Below, one piece after another: positions 16,196 to 25,610 of a stretch of DNA of 64,000 nucleotides. A model generated the notes under the pieces. It ran no database searches and was not told where the DNA came from. It was given only the letters and a program-made list of their open reading frames with translations. Numbering within the stretch: position 1 is the stretch's first letter; every line of letters begins with the position of its first letter. Source of the DNA: Pedobacter cryoconitis (GTDB lineage Bacteria; Bacteroidota; Bacteroidia; Sphingobacteriales; Sphingobacteriaceae); NCBI RefSeq assembly GCF_001590605.1, contig NZ_CP014504.1, positions 434,001-498,000 of the forward strand. Reading direction: 5' to 3'. The position numbers and the translations under genes were made by a program.

Positions 16196-18655
16196 ATGAG
16201 AAGACTAACCATTGGTATTTTGGCCTGCACAATCAGCCTCTTTACACTTTCCTCAGCAAACGCCCAAACTAACCCAGGTACCGGTAAACTTAGCGGTAAA
16301 GTTTTGGATGAAAAACATAGCAATCAATCCTACGTTTCAGTAAGTTTATTAGCAGCCAAAGACTCAACTCTGATTAAAGGCTCTATTACAGATGATAACG
16401 GAAGCTATCTTTTCGAGCGTTTACCAGAAGGACAATATCTTGTCGCTTTCAATATGATAGGTTATAACAGAGTTTTTAAAGGCCCGTATGCTATCAATAC
16501 GGCACATAAAACTTACAACATTGATAATGTAGAGCTGGTTCCGGCTTCTAAACAGCTGAATAATGTTAATATCATTGCCCGCAAACCTCTTATAGAAAGG
16601 CAGATTGATAAAACAGTATTAAATGTAGAAAACAGTGTTTTGGCAGCAGGGAATACTGCGCTTGAAATCCTGGAAAAAGCACCAGGAGTAAGCGTTGACA
16701 AAGACGGCAACGTAAGTCTCAGAGGAAAAACAGGAGTAACAGTTATGCTCGATGGCAAACCAACTTATCTTTCCAGCGAACAATTGGCTAATCTTTTGCG
16801 CTCTACAGAAGGAAATGCAATACAATCTATAGAATTGATCACCAATCCATCAGCAAAATACGATGCTGCCGGAAACTCTGGAATTATTAATATCAAACTA
16901 AAAAAGAACAAAAATTATGGTACTAACGGCTCACTAACAGCAGGAGCAGGTTATGGTAGATATTATAAAGTAAACAGTGGATTATCGCTCAACCACAGAG
17001 AGAAAAAATTTAACGCATTTGGTGAATTTAATTATGGGAAGAATAAAAGATTCCATGACCTGGATATTGATCGTGTAAACAATACCGAAGCAGATCAAAC
17101 CTTTTTCAGACAAAAAAGTACACAGATAGGGGAAAGACAGAATTATAACTATAAGGCTGGGCTGGATTATTTTATTAATGATAAAAATACTATTGGTGTA
17201 GTCGTAAACGGCTACAACGCTACCGGAAATAATAAGGATACGAGGGTAGTGACGCTGATTGGAAGTCAGCCCTTGAAAACAGATTCATCAGTTATCGCCC
17301 TTAATCCAAATCAGTATAAATATACAGGTATCACTTACAATTTGAACTATAAAGGTACGATTGATACTGCAGGGCAGGAAATTTCGGCCGATGCTGATTA
17401 TTCCAGATATAACGGATTACAGAACTCCAATTACAATAATACTTATTTAAATGCTGACGGTCAGCCTTCTAAAGTACCATACATTTTTAGAAACAGGACA
17501 CCATCATTGGTCAAAATATTAGTTGGAAAGGTAGATTATACCTTACCTATTAATAAAAAGATGAAACTGGAGACAGGGCTGAAAAGTAGTAAAGTCAGTA
17601 CCGATAACGTCTCTTCTTTTGAAAACTTCCTGAATAATAGCTGGCAGAATGATCTTGCCCGAAGCGATCATTTCATCTATGATGAAAATATAAATGCAGG
17701 TTATGTAAACCTGAACCGTGAATTCAAAGGATTAACTGTACAATTAGGGTTGAGAGCGGAACAAACGAATTCTAAAGGTAATTCTGTTCCTAAACAACAA
17801 ATTTCTGACCGCCATTATTTTGACTTGTTTCCTAGTGTTTTTGTAAACCGTGTACTTTCTAAAAATCATGAAGCTGGCTTTTCTTACAGCAGAAGAATTG
17901 ACCGCCCTAATTACGAAGATTTAAATCCTTTTGTGTATTTCGTAGATTTATATACTTACAGCATGGGGAATCCATTTTTAAACCCTCAGTACACAAATTC
18001 GTTTGAGATTTCTTATTCTTATAAAAAAACGATAAATGCTACACTTGGCTACAGCCATACCAACAATGCAATTTCAAGAGTACTGGTTTCTGATACAGCG
18101 AAGAAAACATTGTTTATTTCTTCTCAGAATCTTGCGCAAAAGAAATCTTACAGCCTGAACATCAATTCACCTCTAACCTTGTTTAAGTGGTGGACAACAA
18201 ACAATAACCTGACTATTTTTTATAACGAATTCAGTACACCTAATCTTTTGGGCGTGCCTTATAAAGGAGGCAAAACAGCTTTTAACTTTAACAGTAATCA
18301 GACTATCACTTTGAACAGTACCACGAATTTTGAACTATCAGGTTTTTACCGTTCAGCACAGATTGATGGAACATTGGCGGTGAAACCTATATATGGTATT
18401 GATTTAGGGATCAGTAAATCATTCATGGAGAAAAAACTAAGTCTGAAATTAGCTGCAAATGATGTCTTCAACTTACAGAAATTCAGAATTACCAGTGCGA
18501 TCCCATCACAAAATTATAGCGTTAATGAAAAAAGTGAAACCAGGGTTTTCCGGCTAACTTGTAGCTATAGATTTGGCAGCACGTCCATTAAAGGAGCCCG
18601 TCAACGTTCTAAAGGATCATCTGAAGAAGAAGGCCGTGTTAAATCAGGAGGATAA
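16196..18655 (+). CDS. TonB-dependent receptor, outer-membrane beta-barrel family
   Basis: An 819-residue outer-membrane protein. A signal peptide ends near residue 23 (ANAQ). Residues about 30-115 form a CarboxypepD_reg-like beta sandwich (GKLSGKVLDEKH to LVPASKQLNNV), then a plug domain around 120-235 (VLNVENSVLAAGNTALEILEKAPGVSVDKDGNVSLRGKTGVTVMLDG), then a barrel of the kind named outer membrane beta-barrel family 3. The charged C-terminal tail after the last strand (ARQRSKGSSEEEGRVKSGG) is common in this subgroup, and 58992-61436 has the same design. There is no SusD partner, so the substrate may be a peptide or small chelate, but this is unknown. GntR control is possible from position. 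Confidence 0.88.
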   Translation: MRRLTIGILACTISLFTLSSANAQTNPGTGKLSGKVLDEKHSNQSYVSVSLLAAKDSTLIKGSITDDNGSYLFERLPEGQYLVAFNMIGYNRVFKGPYAINTAHKTYNIDNVELVPASKQLNNVNIIARKPLIERQIDKTVLNVENSVLAAGNTALEILEKAPGVSVDKDGNVSLRGKTGVTVMLDGKPTYLSSEQLANLLRSTEGNAIQSIELITNPSAKYDAAGNSGIINIKLKKNKNYGTNGSLTAGAGYGRYYKVNSGLSLNHREKKFNAFGEFNYGKNKRFHDLDIDRVNNTEADQTFFRQKSTQIGERQNYNYKAGLDYFINDKNTIGVVVNGYNATGNNKDTRVVTLIGSQPLKTDSSVIALNPNQYKYTGITYNLNYKGTIDTAGQEISADADYSRYNGLQNSNYNNTYLNADGQPSKVPYIFRNRTPSLVKILVGKVDYTLPINKKMKLETGLKSSKVSTDNVSSFENFLNNSWQNDLARSDHFIYDENINAGYVNLNREFKGLTVQLGLRAEQTNSKGNSVPKQQISDRHYFDLFPSVFVNRVLSKNHEAGFSYSRRIDRPNYEDLNPFVYFVDLYTYSMGNPFLNPQYTNSFEISYSYKKTINATLGYSHTNNAISRVLVSDTAKKTLFISSQNLAQKKSYSLNINSPLTLFKWWTTNNNLTIFYNEFSTPNLLGVPYKGGKTAFNFNSNQTITLNSTTNFELSGFYRSAQIDGTLAVKPIYGIDLGISKSFMEKKLSLKLAANDVFNLQKFRITSAIPSQNYSVNEKSETRVFRLTCSYRFGSTSIKGARQRSKGSSEEEGRVKSGG

Positions 18656-18676
18656 GCCCAGCATTTTAATTGCAGG

Positions 18677-19141
18677 CTATAAAGGTAAACCGATTTCTGA
18701 CTTAGCCTGCGAGATCACCAATGAACTATGTACATTACCAACATTTTCAAGTGGGGCAATCTTTTGACGAAGAAAAGCATTATAAGCATGCATATCAGGA
18801 ATGATAATCTTGAGCATAAAATCATACTTGCCAGTGATATGATAACATTCCAGCACCTCAGGATAAGAAATGACAGTTTTCTGAAATGATGCCAAAGCAT
18901 CCTCACTATGGCTGGTCAGTGCAATCTGAGGAAAAGCAACCAGAGAAGTTGTTATTTTTTCTCTGTCCAATATGGCGACATACTTCTTAATATAGCCCAT
19001 TTCTTCCAGTCTTTTTCTCCGGTCAAAAATCGGAGAAATTGTTCTGTTCAGCTGATGTGCAAGCTCTTTATTGGTCAATCTTCCATTTTCCTGCAGAAGA
19101 TTTAATATTCCCAAATCAGTAGGGTCTAAATGCGAATTCAT
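18677..19141 (-). CDS. Lrp/AsnC family transcriptional regulator
   Basis: A 154-residue regulator. Residues 8-60 form the AsnC-type helix-turn-helix (LDPTDLGILNLLQENGRLTNKELAHQLNRTISPIFDRRKRLEEMGYI), followed by an RAM/AsnC effector domain (VLECYHITGKYDFMLKIIIPDMHAYNAFLRQKIAPL) that binds amino acids and makes oligomers. Targets are often amino-acid metabolism genes; none is adjacent. It is convergent with the beta-barrel gene (21-base gap) and lies 3' of the SusC/SusD pair on the same strand. Confidence 0.92.
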   Translation of the reverse strand: MNSHLDPTDLGILNLLQENGRLTNKELAHQLNRTISPIFDRRKRLEEMGYIKKYVAILDREKITTSLVAFPQIALTSHSEDALASFQKTVISYPEVLECYHITGKYDFMLKIIIPDMHAYNAFLRQKIAPLENVGNVHSSLVISQAKSEIGLPL

Positions 19142-19308
19142 AACTAGAATTATTGGCTTGGTGTAAACTTATTTGCAGGCGGATGATGACTCAAATATAG
19201 CGTATTTCATAATTGAGTAGGCGCTAACTCGTATAAAAAATGGGTTTATAAGGGATACGATGCTAAAAATTATCTATTACTAATAAATGATAAAACGATT
19301 TTATACTA

Positions 19309-19341
19309 GCGCACGACCCAAATATTAGCTGAATCGTGCGC
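19309..19341 (-). terminator. hairpin after SusD gene, probable terminator
   Basis: GCGCACGA and TCGTGCGC form a perfect 8-base stem 20 bases beyond the SusD stop on the minus strand. The downstream sequence on that strand is only moderately T-rich (TAGTATAAAA), so it may be a weak terminator or a 3'-end stabiliser. Confidence 0.5.
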
Positions 19342-19360
19342 AGTAATTTTATTTTATTAA

Positions 19361-20944
19361 TTAAGGCTGGTTCCACCAAAGCGGTGTTAATAACCGGGTC
19401 TTTTCAGAGTTATCAGCTACATTCTTCGGATTTCTTGTCGCTTCATTAGTCTCATAAACCATAGCCTGTATCCATGGATCAGCATCATTTGATGAAAAAA
19501 TAGTTGTATTGATATTTAGCGGTTTTTTAAGCCCGGGACCATAAATCTCTTTGCTATAATCCATTCTGCGCATGTCTACCCAAGTCTCATTATTTAAGCA
19601 CTGCGTAATATATTTCTGGCGGAAAATGTGACTTAATCCTTGCGTCAGACTGGAAAAATGTGAAACAAGACCATCACCAAGCTGTGCCGTCCAGTAAGCA
19701 TTTATTTCAGCAGCATTCACCCCTAATTTTCTCATATTGGCTTTTACCCCTAATTCATAGTCTGCTAAAGCACCCGCTGTATTACCAGAACGTAATTTGG
19801 CTTCAGCTTCGATTAATTTCACTTCCGAATAAGTAATGAAAGGGAACGGAGAAGTCTTATTGGTATAATATCCACTTTTGCTAAACGGACCATAATCAGC
19901 AATAGCTGTTTTGGTAGCATCACCATTAGACCCATCTGCTAATATGCCTTGCCCACCAGCAAGGGCGCCTCCAGACCTCAATCCTCTATACTTTCCATCA
20001 GCTGCTGCGGGAAGCATAATCTTTGTAATCCGCGGGTCCTGGTAAATGTTATTGGTTACAGGAAAGCTCGTTAACATATTGACGAAGAACTGGCTCCACG
20101 TAAAATACCTTGGATCAGTAGTACTGGTAAAACCACCCCAGCTTGACCATGGACTTTCATCAGTTTGCAGTCCGCCTTCTATATAGTCAAATTGTGCATC
20201 CATACCATCTGTATTAAAAGCATTTTCGCAGGCCTCTATAACCTTTGCCGGATTATAAAGTGCTGTCTTTTTTGTTAAATGATTCAGGTAACGTGCTTTC
20301 AACGCATAAGCAAAACGTTTCCATTTACTGACATCACCCTGATATAGGATATCCCCATTTTTAGAATTCAGTGCTGCCGTTTTATTTGTTCCATCAAAGG
20401 CGACAATTGCTTCATCCAATAAAGTCTGGATGCGTTGATAGGCAGTTTGTTGGTCATCAAAAGAAGGAACAAGATTGATACCTGAAACTCCATTGTAAAA
20501 ATCATTCACTACAATGGAACCATATTGATCCGTCAACATGCCAATATTTAAAGCCAGCAATGTCTTACCTGCTCCTGTGAAGTGCGGATTTCCTTCAGTT
20601 TCACCCAGATTAATTAAATCGACACAGTTTGGCATCGTATAGACATAAGCATTCTGCCAGAAAAAATAGGAAGCTGTATAACGCCACTGCTCTGCGTTTC
20701 TGTTAGTTCCAGTATTTAATTGTGTGGTTCCATATTGCACTAACCCAGCAATTTCTCTGGAACCACGCCACATCGAAGCGCCATTGGTTGTTGTAATTGC
20801 ACCAACTAAACGGTTTGCAGCCGAAACAGAAGTTGGATTGTTTGGGTCTGTATTCACATCCAGATATTTTTTGCAGGAGGTGGTAGTCATTGCTAAAGCA
20901 CCAAGGCTTAAAACTGAAATAACTTTTATAGATAATGCTTTCAT
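19361..20944 (-). CDS. SusD/RagB family surface lipoprotein
   Basis: A 527-residue outer-membrane nutrient-binding lipoprotein. The lipobox lies in TTTSCKKYLDVNTDPNNPT, giving a lipid-anchored mature protein from Cys24. The remainder is the helical, TPR-rich SusD-like fold of the SusD/RagB 'homolog 2' type, with conserved blocks such as ALLALNIGMLTDQYGSI and FITYSEVKLIEAEAKLRSGN. It forms the lid over the SusC transporter encoded just upstream (11-base gap) and delivers the ligand. No glycosidase or peptidase lies beside the pair, so the substrate (glycan or peptide) cannot be named. Confidence 0.95.
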   Translation of the reverse strand: MKALSIKVISVLSLGALAMTTTSCKKYLDVNTDPNNPTSVSAANRLVGAITTTNGASMWRGSREIAGLVQYGTTQLNTGTNRNAEQWRYTASYFFWQNAYVYTMPNCVDLINLGETEGNPHFTGAGKTLLALNIGMLTDQYGSIVVNDFYNGVSGINLVPSFDDQQTAYQRIQTLLDEAIVAFDGTNKTAALNSKNGDILYQGDVSKWKRFAYALKARYLNHLTKKTALYNPAKVIEACENAFNTDGMDAQFDYIEGGLQTDESPWSSWGGFTSTTDPRYFTWSQFFVNMLTSFPVTNNIYQDPRITKIMLPAAADGKYRGLRSGGALAGGQGILADGSNGDATKTAIADYGPFSKSGYYTNKTSPFPFITYSEVKLIEAEAKLRSGNTAGALADYELGVKANMRKLGVNAAEINAYWTAQLGDGLVSHFSSLTQGLSHIFRQKYITQCLNNETWVDMRRMDYSKEIYGPGLKKPLNINTTIFSSNDADPWIQAMVYETNEATRNPKNVADNSEKTRLLTPLWWNQP

Positions 20945-20955
20945 GATTGATAATA

Positions 20956-23900
20956 TTAAAATGATAATCTTAAACCCAAATCAAATCCTCTGGTTGCCGG
21001 GATACCCAGGTTGTCAAAGCCAAATGACCCAGAGCCATTCACTCCGGCACCACTGCCAGACACTTCGGGATCCACACCAGAATATTTAGTGATCAGGATC
21101 AGATTCCGGCCAGTTAATGAAATCTGTAAATTAGATAGTCCAACACCCTTAATCCTTGTTTTCGGAAAACTATAACTTACAGTAGCATAGCGCAGGCGGT
21201 ACCAGCTACCATCTTCCACAAAATCGTATCCTTGTTTGGCATATAACGTTTGATAATAATTCTGATCTAGTTTGATACTCTTAGTATTGGCTAATCCTGT
21301 AGACTCTATAATCCCATCAAAAACTTTAGTGGTTCTGTCCAGTGTTTTTTTACTGGTACCCGAGTAAACCATGGCATTTTCTGTGTTATTGAAAATATCA
21401 CCACCACGTCTGATATCAATCATAAACGACAAAGACAGGCTTTTATAAGTGAAAGTATTGGTAATTCCAACTGTGAAATCTGGATTTCTATCACCAATCA
21501 GGCTCAGCGCAGGCGCTACCTGCGGAGCTCCATTGTTATCTAACAGCAGTTTCCCATCACTATTGGTTTTCCAGGTCGTACCATTGATCCCAAATAAAGA
21601 ACCATCTAGAAACGCGGCGGCCTGTGCTACATTAGTGCCCCCGGCAGCTACCCACGCATCTGATAATTCTATTCTGTCTAATTCTCCTGGTAATGATTTT
21701 ACTGTTGATTTATTCTTTGCAAAGTTCAGATCTACAGACCATCTGAAATTTTGATGGACAATAGGCTGGATATTTAATATAGCCTCAACACCCCGGCTAT
21801 TGATAGAACCTCCATTCAGATAGGCCAGAAATGCACCAGACGAAGGAGTTGTACGCGTACCAAGAATCTGATTATCTGAAGTAGAATTATAGTAAGTAAC
21901 ATCCAAACCCAATCTGCTTTTGAAAAACCTGATGTCTGCTCCAATTTCAAACGAATTCGTGAATTCAGGTTGAAGCAGCGGATTTCCATAATAGCCACCT
22001 GAATTTATAATGAATCCCCTTGGATTAATCGTAGAGCTATTAGTGGTAGTACCTAATGTGGTAGCCAATACATATGGGGGGGCATCCTTACCAACCCTTG
22101 CCCACGAAGCTCTGAACTTTCCAAACGAAAAGACCTTATCATCCGATTTAAGACCCATTTCCTTTAATACTTCAGAAAATACAACAGAAGTACTTACTGC
22201 AGGATAAAAGAAGGAGCGTGCATCTTTTCTAACCGTAGATGACCAATCATTACGCCCGCGTAAATTCAGATAAACCAGATTTTTATAATCCAGGTTCAAA
22301 TCTGCAAAAACGCCCATTATCCTTCTTCTGGTAACATTATTAATACTTGTCCTGGTATTTGGTAAAGTATTATTCAGCGAAGTGAATGTAGGGTCAATGA
22401 AGCCCAGACCCGTTGTCGTTACCCCTTCGTATGCCGTTGATTCAAGATTGTGGCCAAGCGTAAGGCTGGTGTTAAAATCATTCCAAAAAGTTTTTTTTCC
22501 AGTAACCAGCAAGGTAGAAGTCGTGATCTGATTGGTAGAAGCAACTTCAGAAATAGCTCCTTTTTCTTCACCAACAACTGTTGTTCCGGAGCCCCTGATA
22601 CTCTTAAACTTTTCATTGTAGAAATCCGTTCCTAAACGGTAAGTTACATTCAGGAAAGAAAAAGGATCATATACGATGTTTCCATTGGCGATTATCCTGT
22701 TCACCTTGTCGGTAATGGGCTTATAATTGCGGCTCCAATACGGATTATCCAGACCAGTAAGTGTACGCTGGCTGCCATCTGGATTTAAATAAATACGCAT
22801 GTTATCACTTGTTGGCCATAGGGCTGCACCCATTACACCGCTGCCACTGCCCTGCAAAACATATTTACGGTCAGATTCTACATAATTCAGCGTTCCGCCA
22901 ACTTTTAGCTTATCCGAAATTTTGCTGTCTCCGCTTAACCGGAATGATTTACGCTTATAACTGGTGTTTTCTACAATTCCTTTCTGATCCAATAAACCCG
23001 CAGAAGCAAAAAAAGTAGTTTTTTCATTGCCGCCACTTGCTGAAACATCATGTGTTTGTGAAAATCCGGTTTTAAAGAAATCATCAAGATTATTATATAC
23101 AGGTTCCCCCGGATTTAACAGTGAACCCCATGAACCAGTCGCTACTGCATTAGAAACACCCTGTTCCCCTTGTTTGTAAGTAGATTGAAGTTCTGGCAGC
23201 TTATTGACCCGGTCAAAAGAGAAATTATTTGAATACGTAATTTTACCGGCACCCAAAGCCCCTTTTTTAGTGGTAATTACAATTGCACCCGAAGCCGCAC
23301 GTAAACCATATAATCCAGCAGCAGCAGGTCCTTTTAATACGGTGATGCTTTCTATGTCCTCGGGATTGATGTCAATAGCCCGGTTTGAGGCCGGGGCCGC
23401 ACTTGCAACTAATCCACCCTGAGAAACAGGTGTACTATTGTCAATTGGGATACCATCTACTACAAAAAGCGGCTGGTTATTCCCACTTAACGAAGACCCA
23501 CCACGAATATTAATGCTCGCCGAAGAACCTGGAGCACCACTTGAATTGTTGATTTGTACCCCAGCCACCTTTCCCTGCAATGCATTCACAATATTAGGCT
23601 GATTAGATTCTACGATCTCTTTTGCCTTTACATTTTGTGTGGCATAACCTAGTCCGCGTACCTGTTGCTTCACACCGAAAGCGGTTACAGCAACTTCAAT
23701 CAAGCCTTTGGAATCTTGCTTCAGTATAATGTTGATCCTGGCTGTCGCTCCAACAACTTGTTCCTGGCTTATTGAACTAATAAAGGAGAATACCAGAATT
23801 TGTCCTGGCGTTGCCTTAATTGAATAATTTCCGTCTGTGTTTGTCATCACGCCCAAAGTCGTTCCTTTAATTTTGACGGTCACGCCAGGCAGTGGTAATC

Positions 23901-24006
23901 CATCTTCTGCTGAAGTTACTTTTCCTGACACTATTTTTTCCTGCCCCATTACCTGCATGGAAAAAAATAAGACAGTCACCAGGAATAAGGGTATAATTTT
24001 CTTCAT
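20956..24006 (-). CDS. SusC/RagA family TonB-linked outer-membrane transporter
   Basis: A 1016-residue beta-barrel transporter. The signal peptide is followed by a CarboxypepD_reg-like domain (KIVSGKVTSAEDGLPLPGVTVKIKGTTLGVMTNTDGNYSI), the TonB-box region (GLIEVAVTAFGVKQQVRGLGYATQNV), a plug with the SusC signature ALQGKVAGVQINNSSGAPGS and VDGIPIDNS, then the barrel, ending in the C-terminal aromatic strand FDLGLRLSF. It imports a ligand captured by the downstream SusD partner, powered by TonB-ExbBD. The TonB box is a variant of the usual VVVGYG. There is no linked ECF sigma/FecR pair. Confidence 0.96.
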   Translation of the reverse strand: MKKIIPLFLVTVLFFSMQVMGQEKIVSGKVTSAEDGLPLPGVTVKIKGTTLGVMTNTDGNYSIKATPGQILVFSFISSISQEQVVGATARINIILKQDSKGLIEVAVTAFGVKQQVRGLGYATQNVKAKEIVESNQPNIVNALQGKVAGVQINNSSGAPGSSASINIRGGSSLSGNNQPLFVVDGIPIDNSTPVSQGGLVASAAPASNRAIDINPEDIESITVLKGPAAAGLYGLRAASGAIVITTKKGALGAGKITYSNNFSFDRVNKLPELQSTYKQGEQGVSNAVATGSWGSLLNPGEPVYNNLDDFFKTGFSQTHDVSASGGNEKTTFFASAGLLDQKGIVENTSYKRKSFRLSGDSKISDKLKVGGTLNYVESDRKYVLQGSGSGVMGAALWPTSDNMRIYLNPDGSQRTLTGLDNPYWSRNYKPITDKVNRIIANGNIVYDPFSFLNVTYRLGTDFYNEKFKSIRGSGTTVVGEEKGAISEVASTNQITTSTLLVTGKKTFWNDFNTSLTLGHNLESTAYEGVTTTGLGFIDPTFTSLNNTLPNTRTSINNVTRRRIMGVFADLNLDYKNLVYLNLRGRNDWSSTVRKDARSFFYPAVSTSVVFSEVLKEMGLKSDDKVFSFGKFRASWARVGKDAPPYVLATTLGTTTNSSTINPRGFIINSGGYYGNPLLQPEFTNSFEIGADIRFFKSRLGLDVTYYNSTSDNQILGTRTTPSSGAFLAYLNGGSINSRGVEAILNIQPIVHQNFRWSVDLNFAKNKSTVKSLPGELDRIELSDAWVAAGGTNVAQAAAFLDGSLFGINGTTWKTNSDGKLLLDNNGAPQVAPALSLIGDRNPDFTVGITNTFTYKSLSLSFMIDIRRGGDIFNNTENAMVYSGTSKKTLDRTTKVFDGIIESTGLANTKSIKLDQNYYQTLYAKQGYDFVEDGSWYRLRYATVSYSFPKTRIKGVGLSNLQISLTGRNLILITKYSGVDPEVSGSGAGVNGSGSFGFDNLGIPATRGFDLGLRLSF

Positions 24007-24122
24007 TTCTTAATGATTTAGGTTAATTGTTAGGTTAATATATAATGGAAATAAGATAATAAATCCTGCTGATACTGCGTGATTTTATCTTTATATAAAC
24101 CAGAAGACAAAATCATGATGCC

Positions 24123-24150
24123 AAAAAAAGCCGATTCAAAATGCGGCGAT
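24123..24150 (-). terminator. terminator after UBP zinc-finger gene
   Basis: On the minus strand GCCG-CATT and AATCGGC make a short bulged stem directly followed by seven T (A run at 24123-24129). It separates the zinc-finger gene from the SusC gene. Confidence 0.6.
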
Positions 24151-24277
24151 TATTTTTCAGGAAGAAATAAGAGAGTGATAACCTCTGAACCCCATAAGTT
24201 CGGGAGAATTGGCTGAGGACGTAAACGAAATAAAAGTGGGGAAGCAGAACGGACAATAATGACCATTCTGCAGGTCA

Positions 24278-24550
24278 TTAATATTCTACAAATACCTCGT
24301 CTGGATAACACCACAACCAGCGTTCTCCAGGTTCAGCAGATGAAATTACCGGATGTTTACTTTCATGATAATGTTTGGTCATATGTTTTTGTGGGGAATC
24401 ATCACAGCAAAGCGTTTGCCCGCAAGTTTGACAGACACGTAAATGCATCCACTCAGTATGATGCTTGATACACTCTTCACAAACATAATCTTTACTTAAT
24501 TTGACGTCTTTAACCGCAGTAATATGGCTGCAAACTTCTTGTTCATCCAT
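24278..24550 (-). CDS. UBP-type zinc-finger protein
   Basis: A 90-residue cytosolic protein made almost entirely of one UBP-type (ZnF-UBP, BUZ) zinc finger. Candidate zinc ligands appear in order: Cys7 and His9 (CSH), Cys24 and Cys27 (CEEC), Cys40 and Cys43 (CQTC), Cys48 or Cys49, His56, His60 and His66. In eukaryotes this fold binds the C-terminal tail of ubiquitin. Bacterial stand-alone versions exist, and their partner is unknown. It is a single gene with its own terminator. The motif conservation is high enough for a confident family call, but no function can be assigned. Confidence 0.85.
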   Translation of the reverse strand: MDEQEVCSHITAVKDVKLSKDYVCEECIKHHTEWMHLRVCQTCGQTLCCDDSPQKHMTKHYHESKHPVISSAEPGERWLWCYPDEVFVEY

Positions 24551-24624
24551 TTCCTTATTATTTATGTAATATAAAGTTAAAAAATATATCTGATCAGTTT
24601 GTTTGGATCCCTTTTGTCAAACCC

Positions 24625-25248
24625 TTATTTATAATACAATCTGACACTTTTAAATTGGCGGCCATTATCGTTTGAAAAATTGGTTCTGCTGTGTATAATT
24701 CTGTGATTATTGAGGACTAAAAAGTCTCCTTCATTCAGATAATACTGCTCTCCGATTTCATTAATTATATCTTCAAGCTTTTTGAGCACATCTTTAGCAA
24801 TATGTAATAAGGTTGTTGTATTAATCGTTTCCCCATTATAGCGCAGCTGATACTCGTTGTCTTTTTTAGTTAACACCGCAGCTTTACCGGAGCTGAATTC
24901 GAATATTGGTGTACTTAAAATGTCTATATCAATTTCGGTTAATTTGGCCAGAATATTATCGACATTGCATAAAATTGCTGGCTTATTATCCTTATACGCT
25001 GAATTCAGACATAAATGTGCTATAACATCATGAAAATAATCCTCCTCACTGGATACCTCAAAATATTGCTCTGTAATTGGTGAACCGACTTCATTGCAAA
25101 TTGATTTAAAAAGATCAAGGGGATTGGCAGAAGTATTTTTAACAATACATCCAAATTTGTCTTTGTGTAAATTTTCGGCTACTGATGTGGAAATGGAGGC
25201 GACGTAGTCATGTCGCAGTTCCTTATTCTGGAGATCAATGATATGCAT
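24625..25248 (-). CDS. TauD/clavaminate-synthase-like protein, possibly degenerate
   Basis: A 207-residue cytosolic protein. Its C-terminus strongly resembles the end of Fe(II)/2-oxoglutarate oxygenases of the TauD and clavaminate-synthase type: EGDFLVLNNHRIIHSRTNF with His186 as the distal metal ligand, and Arg203 in KSVRLYYK as the 2-oxoglutarate anchor. The expected proximal H-x-D/E motif would fall at VIAHLCLNSAYKDNKPAI, where I read His78-Leu-Cys80, so the acidic ligand is missing or my alignment is off. It is also shorter than the usual 260-330 residues. It could be an oxygenase with a changed site or a non-catalytic relative. Confidence 0.55.
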   Translation of the reverse strand: MHIIDLQNKELRHDYVASISTSVAENLHKDKFGCIVKNTSANPLDLFKSICNEVGSPITEQYFEVSSEEDYFHDVIAHLCLNSAYKDNKPAILCNVDNILAKLTEIDIDILSTPIFEFSSGKAAVLTKKDNEYQLRYNGETINTTTLLHIAKDVLKKLEDIINEIGEQYYLNEGDFLVLNNHRIIHSRTNFSNDNGRQFKSVRLYYK

Positions 25249-25610
25249 AATTGTTAAATTTAATTGTTTAAATAGGTAGGTAGTTTTAGATTTTTTTCTG
25301 GTTTACATTTCTCTTTATTTGCTATTTATATTCTTAAAAGTTATTTGTTAATCATTAAATGCAAGATTAAATACTATTTCTTGATATTCCAAAGAATATT
25401 TCACCTATTAGTGAATAGTGCAACTTGCTTATACTGATACTTATCGAATGCTAAATTCTTAAATTTATTTGCACGAAAATCAAAATAATTCAGAATAGAG
25501 CAAATAGGAGTAAGAATCTATCAACAGCGGTGAGAATAGCCTATGAAAGATGCTGATGTTAAATGGAAAAGGAAATTTACTGAAGAATGGAGCGGGGGAG
25601 ATTTTATAGC
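25249..25610. other. AT-rich intergenic region
   Basis: About 360 bases upstream of the TauD-like gene and downstream of the TetR gene. It contains the small dyad ATATTC-CAAA-GAATAT at 25384-25399 and no credible frame. It probably holds the promoter of the TauD-like gene. Confidence 0.4.

Noticed and set aside
18573..18767. 64-codon plus-strand frame over the end of the beta-barrel gene
   Set aside because: Overlaps the 3' end of a well-supported gene and the convergent Lrp gene in other frames.
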